From contig CM073898.1 of the NCBI GenBank assembly GCA_037176705.1, positions 22,428,488-22,492,487 on the forward strand: a stretch of DNA of 64,000 nucleotides. Reading direction: 5' to 3'. Shown piece after piece: positions 59,278 to 64,000 of the stretch (position 1 is the first letter of the stretch; every line of letters begins with the position of its first letter). The notes under the pieces were generated by a model. It did not search any database and had not been told where the DNA came from. It saw nothing but the letters and a program-made list of their open reading frames with translations. A program made the position numbers and the translations under genes. The DNA is from Molossus alvarezi (lineage: Eukaryota; Chordata; Mammalia; Chiroptera; Molossidae).

Positions 59278-59490
59278 TCTGGCTGGTGTGGCTCAGTGGA
59301 TTGAACATCATCACACGGACTGAGAGGTCCTGGATCAATTCCCAGTCAGGCCTCATGCCCGGGATACAGGCTCGATCCCCAGTAGGGGGCATGCAGGAGG
59401 CAGCGGATCAATGTTTCTCTCTCACATCAATGTTTCTGTCTCTCTCTCCCTTCCTTTTTCTCTGATAAATCAATAAAAACATGTTTTAAA
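59278..59490 (+). mobile_element. Ves-type SINE
   Basis: TCTGGCTGGTGTGGCTCAGT head, CCCCAGTAGGGGGCATGCAG body, AATCAATAAAAACATGTTTT tail. Target-site duplication ATAATAGATTCAG (59265-59277) and ATAATAGATCCAG (59491-59503). Confidence 0.95.
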
Positions 59491-59503
59491 ATAATAGATC
59501 CAG

Positions 59504-59790
59504 AGAACAAACCAAGAGTTGCAGATGGAGGGAGGGTAAAGGGCTGGGTGAAAAAGATGAAGGGATTAAGAAGTACAAATTGGCAGTTACAAAATAGTCA
59601 TGGCATGTCAGGTACAGCGTAGAGAATATAGTCAATAATACTGCAATAACTATGTGTGATGTCAGAGAGTACTGGACTTATTGTGGGATTCACCTCGCAA
59701 GTTTCATAAATGTCTAACTACTATTCTGTATACCTTACACTAATACAATATTGAACATTAACTGTAATTAAAAAGAATTAGAAAATACTA
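59504..59790 (+). mobile_element. L1 3' UTR fragment
   Basis: GAGGGAGGGTAAAGGGCTGG, ACAGCGTAGAGAATATAGTC, ACTATTCTGTATACCTTACA and AATACAATATTGAACATTAA follow the order of an older L1 3' UTR type. Confidence 0.7.
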
Positions 59791-59858
59791 AAATAAGATT
59801 ATACAAATACCCATCCTATAGGTTTGTTATGTATAAATATAACAATGACAGCAAAATA

Positions 59859-59979
59859 CAGGGTGGGGCAAAAGTAGGTTTACAGTTGTTTGTATGGACT
59901 ACAATGCAGCAGTTAATAAATAATAATATAAGAACAGGCTCTGTGTTTCACATACTGAGCCTGCTTTTGCCCCATTGTT
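59859..59979 (+). mobile_element. Mariner-type miniature element
   Basis: The left end CAGGGTGGGGCAAAAGTAGG is preceded by TA (59857-59858). The right end CCTGCTTTTGCCCCATTGTT is its inverse, with several changes. Length is about 121 bp and there is no transposase. Tc1/mariner miniature elements with this end are known in bats and other mammals. Confidence 0.85.
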
Positions 59980-60721
59980 ATTTTGCACAGGACTGAGTGC
60001 TCAGAAAGTTCTCAGATAATTAATTTCCTTTACCTCTTTTTTCCTCAACTTGTGAGCAGGGAAGCTATCAATCAATAGGGAAAATACCATAAAGCTACTG
60101 TGGAGCATGCAACTTAATCTTGAGTGAACAGATGTCCTTATTAACATGGACGTTGATATCAGAAAGTATGCAGCCCAAACCAATCGGGAGACTAGAATAA
60201 ATCACTAAAAATTTGTAGATTTCTGACTGTTAATTGAGGAAACAAAACAAAAAGAGTTTAAACAAATGAAATGGACACAAAACATACCCTAGACTATTGC
60301 AGCTTATACTTAGTGGCTTGCAGTTTGAAGTTGTTATGAGACATCACAGGGTATGGAAAATATGGAAGGTAACAGCCAGATAAGTGGAAAATTAGTTCTT
60401 GAAATAATGTTTGTTTAGGTTGTTAGAACACGTCCATTTTTCCCCTCAGGCAGATAGTTTGAAGGTTGTACTGACTTCATTTTCTAGGGAGAAGGTTAAA
60501 GAAGAAGTTAATCATATCTGCTCCTGTGTCATGTTACTGAGGAGCAGCTCAACAAGTACTAATTGATGAGATGATATTGCAAGGACTATGTTTCTAAAAC
60601 TGAGTCACAGAAGTCAGCACGGGGCAGTTTACCACTGTGACTGTATGTTTCCAGCATACTTTATTTAATCCTCTTTCTGTAAGAGCATGTCAAAATAAAC
60701 ATGTTTAATGGGGATCCTGAG
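59980..60721. other. Unique sequence, no gene seen
   Basis: Nothing assignable. Confidence 0.4.
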
Positions 60722-60838
60722 TTCCTTTCTTTTCTTTTTCTTTCTTTTCCTTTCTTCTCTCCTCTCCTCTCCTCTTCTCTTCCTCTTCCTCTTCCTCATC
60801 CTCTTCCTCTTCCTCCCCTCCCCTCCCCTCTCTCTTTT
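60722..60838 (+). repeat. Pyrimidine-only CT tract
   Basis: About 115 bp of C and T with a single A (in TCATCC), mainly CTTTC, CTCTC and CTTCCT units. Confidence 0.93.
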
Positions 60839-61317
60839 AAAATCACATTTTACCAGACAATGTCTTGTAACTTACAATTGTGTGTCCGTTGTTCTAGAGA
60901 CATAGTGAACTCTCTTCTTCAAACTTGGATTTAAGTCTTCCTTTTATTCTTGAACAATTTTCCCTATTGCAAATTAAACTATTTGTCTTATTTTTTTCCA
61001 TTTTCACCTTGTGACGGTCACATCTTTCATTTTCTATATTTTTGACTTCTTATTCAATTTAAGTCATTTTTTTGCTTTTGTTTTTGTCTTGCCATCTGGC
61101 ATTTACAGTTTGCTCAACTGTACAGACTTTATTTATTTATTTATTTAATTTATTTATTTATCTATATTTTATAATTTCAAAGTGACCTTTATTTCTCTGC
61201 CATTTTATTTTTCTTTTCAACTTCTTTCCTGAACAAAACCAGCTTAATTTTCATTTTCATTCCCTGTAATGCCATTTTCCTTTATTTTTTGTATGCCTCT
61301 GTGTGCATGTGCATGTG
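60839..61317. other. T-rich unique sequence
   Basis: Includes (TTTA)n at 61127-61162. No gene seen. Confidence 0.5.
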
Positions 61318-61359
61318 TGTGAGAGGGAGAAAAAGGGGGGGGGGGGAGAGGGGGAGAGG

Positions 61360-61398
<39 letters not shown>
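61318..61398 (+). repeat. G-run plus (GA)n purine tract
   Basis: GTGAGAGGGAGAAAAA, then a run of about 13 G, then GAGAGGGGGAGAGGGGGAGA and about 14 GA units. Confidence 0.93.
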
Positions 61399-61402
<4 letters not shown>

Positions 61403-61862
61403 TGGTTTGTTTTGACTTTCCTTTTTCTCAGACCTTCCTTAATCATATACTGACCTGCTTATAACACAGTCACACAGTCTCTTCTTCAGTAGACTTCACC
61501 TTTGGATAAGCCCTTCGGTAATGGCATGCCTATCCATTTTGTAAGCATTCCAGCATCTCTAATGTGTGGTGTCTAACCGGGTCCAGAGAAGGTCACTCAA
61601 CAACTCATGCCCTGTGAAGCCATTGTTTCTTCCAGTGGGGTCTTCCTGTCCCTTGGGGTGAGCACCTGCTGGCACTCTAGTGTCTCCAGTCCGTCTGCAC
61701 CTGCAGCAGCGGCCGACTCTTCCACCTGTCCCTTGATCTGACAGCTCTCCTCATACTCTGGGCCTGGGGTTACAGTGAGCATGACTGAAGGGTTTATATG
61801 TCTGTTTCTGATGTTCCAAGTTCAGAGGGGAAAGGGGATACCCATTCTTATTCTGTTATCTT
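61399..61862. other. Unique sequence, moderately GC-rich
   Basis: No gene seen. A 61-codon minus-strand frame at 61597-61782 has no recognisable motif. Confidence 0.4.
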
Positions 61863-62079
61863 TTTTTTTTTTTTTTCCTAATTGATTTTAGAGAGAGAGA
61901 ATGGGAGCGGACGAGAGATAGAAACACCCATGAGAAAGAACATTGACTGGCTGCCTCCTTCATGCCCCCTCACTGGGAATCAGGCCCACAACCTGGGCAT
62001 GTGCCCTGACTGGGGATCAAACCGGCAACCTCTTGGTGCATGGGTCAATGTTCAACGACTGAGCCATACTGGTCAGGCA
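61863..62079 (-). mobile_element. Ves-type SINE, diverged
   Basis: T-run, CTAATTGATTTTAGAGAGAG, GGGGATCAAACCGGCAACCT and the head GCCATACTGGTCAGGC. Target-site duplication TGTTATCTT (61854-61862 and 62080-62088). Confidence 0.93.
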
Positions 62080-62264
62080 TGTTATCTTAAATGTATAGTC
62101 TCAAGGGTCTTTCCTTAAAGTTCTCTCTCTAGTTTTATGACATGTGTTGGGATAAAATAGTGAAAAGAGTTGTCAACCTCTTCATTTAGGAATCTTCCCT
62201 GAAGACTATTTGTGTTGCATACACTTGACAACACAAACACACAACAACAAAAATAATAGTAGTT

Positions 62265-62370
62265 AAGGTTTGAGTGTGCTTGTAATACGTCAGGTAAGTA
62301 CTGTCCTAAGCCCATAGGTATATCAACTAATTTCATCTTCACAAGCGTCCCATGAAGCACATGCTGTTTT
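62265..62370 (-). repeat. Ancient MIR fragment, reverse
   Basis: AAGTACTGTCCTAAGCCCAT then AACTAATTTCATCTTCACAA in inverse MIR order. Confidence 0.5.
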
Positions 62371-62439
62371 AGACTGGAATATATTCAAGGTGAACTAAAT
62401 AGACTGTGACTCATGATGTGCTATGTGACGGACCTTAGG

Positions 62440-62900
62440 TCGTCCTCGGCAAGACAACCTGGCCAGATTTATGATTTTATTTATACTGTTGCTAAATGGG
62501 AGTCAGATAAAATAGTGGGATCAATAACAGATACACTTTTCCTTATCAATCGGTGTTTGGAAAGAAATATGCCAATAAACAATTACCAGCTTGAGAGAAG
62601 TGGGACCAGGAAGGAGCTAATCCTTCTGCCATTGACCGGAGCTTGGGGGTAAATCTGCATGGATTGAGCAAGAGGCTGCTGAGTGCGAGCTTTGATTTAT
62701 CAGGAAACGCTTCAAAGTACAATCCGGTTACTCCTGATCTCCTTGACGGGAGAAGGCCAAGTAACTGGAACAGAGGCCCAGGTCAGCAAATAGCTGGTCT
62801 GATACCTGTGAGTCAAATCTGATCACTGTCAGCTATCTGTCAGTGTTCTCAGTACGATAGCCGTCTGCCTCAGGAGGAAGAATGAGCAAGGAAATGAAGG
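62440..62900. promoter_or_regulatory. Repeat-poor stretch, possible conserved non-coding element
   Basis: 460 bp without recognisable transposons and with more balanced composition than the surroundings. TTTATGATTTTATTTATACT (about 62467) and GTCAGATAAAATAG (about 62504) resemble HOX-type and GATA-type sites. No coding motif. A regulatory role is inference. Confidence 0.25.
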
Positions 62901-63364
62901 GGACATGAGCAGCATTAGCATGTATTCTTTCCCAATATTTTCCATTTCTTTCCTATACCTGACACAGAGGCCTCCCCCCCCCTTCTAATTAGCTGCCTGG
63001 TGATTACAAGTGCTTAATTTAGTTGAAACTCTCAAGTGGTCTGGGAAAAATCAAAATTGGCTGTCTATACAGAGGTCATTCTGCAATATTCCTTTTTTGC
63101 ATTATTTTTAATATCAAGCCCATGCTGATTCATATGGCACTTAGCACAGTAACTCTTACATAGTAGAAAAATCAATAAATGGTTTTTGATCGAATATAAA
63201 TTTTACTTTGGATTAATCTGAAGCACTGCTCTCTTTGTGGTGTTCTGCCTGATCAGAATTCTTGTGCAAGGCAAGTGTGAGACTTACCATCATTATATGG
63301 CTAGAGAAAGAAAAACCTATTGTGGGGAGCCCTGTAGAGAGCTTCTTAGACTTCTTGCTATAGA
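62901..63364. other. Unique sequence, no gene seen
   Basis: Nothing assignable. Confidence 0.4.
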
Positions 63365-63545
63365 ACATATTGTGGTGTTTGAACACAGGCTTTAGGATCA
63401 AGCTGACCTGTGATTGAATTCCAGATCTAACATTCTTTATTGTGAGAATGTAGAAATGTTACTCAAATTCCTAGTCTTATTTACTTCATCTGTAAAGTAA
63501 GTTTAATAATACATGTTTCCGAGAACTTTATGAACATTATCAGAA
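63365..63545 (+). repeat. Ancient MIR SINE
   Basis: GTGTTTGAACACAGGCTTTA, GATTGAATTCCAGATCTAAC, ATTTACTTCATCTGTAAAGT and AGAACTTTATGAACATTATC in MIR order. Confidence 0.78.
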
Positions 63546-64000
63546 AAAAATGTTAAAAGACCATTCTTTAAGTTCTTACATTTACTAAAAGAAAAAGAGA
63601 AAGGGATACAATCTCAAAGAACTTGAAGTCCAAATATCTGGCAGTTTAGCTGAGAACAGAGTCCCTGAACATCTGCTAATGTTGTCTTCCTCTTTATTGT
63701 GCTAAAAGTACTTTTTATTGGGCCCCTCCAAGATCTATAGCTGCACTTTAAGATGCTCTCCTGACAGGATAACCCATTTTAGCAGTACAAATAGTTCATT
63801 TCCCTTTCTCATACATCTGTGAGGCAAATACAACAAAGTGTATTCTTGTAACACCATGATATTCAGTCAATGTTTATGAAAGAGTGGGAGAAGATAATAT
63901 AAATCAAATAAGTACAGCGTCTCCCCTACTTTTCATAACCCTTGATCTCAAGATGAAATGGTCTCATAACTTCACAAGTAGCATGCAAGGTAGGTCCTCC
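63546..64000. other. Unique sequence, no gene seen
   Basis: Nothing assignable up to the window edge. Confidence 0.4.

Noticed and set aside
1..64000. An undescribed functional gene system
   Set aside because: Read on both strands, the window shows only transposon remnants, simple repeats and non-coding sequence. No set of linked genes is present.

Overview
The window looks like ordinary non-coding nuclear DNA from a placental mammal, most likely a microbat. The bat call rests on many tRNA-derived SINEs of the Ves type, whose head reads GCCCTGGCCGGTTTGGCTCAG with diverged copies, together with young L1 LINEs and at least two small DNA-transposon derivatives. I found no convincing host exon, no host gene, no RNA gene, no CRISPR array and no prokaryotic feature. 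Nearly all long open frames are remnants of L1, reading frames through SINEs, or frames through simple repeats.

Layout. 1-5935 is a plus-strand, nearly full-length but dead L1 with both ORFs recognisable. 5.9-9.3 kb holds L2 remnants and an old minus-strand L1 interrupted by a SINE. 9.3-13 kb is AT-rich, with a 175-bp GAA/GGA purine tract and a small pogo/Tigger-like element. 13-17.6 kb holds a MaLR LTR, SINEs, and L2 and MIR fragments. 17.7-23.5 kb is one old plus-strand L1 carrying a nested solo LTR and younger L1 ends. 23.5-39.6 kb is mixed unique sequence with SINEs, MIRs, a MaLR LTR and several repeat-poor stretches that may be regulatory. 39.7-43.5 kb is an old minus-strand L1 composite containing a MaLR LTR and a small L1 insertion with 5' inversion. 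43.5-49.5 kb is mostly unique and AT-rich. 49.5-54.7 kb holds an old LTR, a 135-bp sequence present twice, and a minus-strand L1 that kept both ends but lost about 3.7 kb internally. 54.7-64 kb has L2, MIR, SINE, mariner and simple-sequence tracts, and ends in repeat-poor sequence.

There is no operon or pathway here. What can be read is the insertion history: ancient L2/MIR/MaLR and old L1, then LTRs and DNA elements, then younger L1 and Ves SINE insertions. Many of the younger ones still have 9-18 bp target-site duplications. The window is best described as a gene desert or a large intron. The most checkable oddities are the twin-primed L1, the internally deleted L1, the duplicated 135-bp segment, the palindromic Tigger-like element and the long purine tract. 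I see no evidence of an undescribed functional system.
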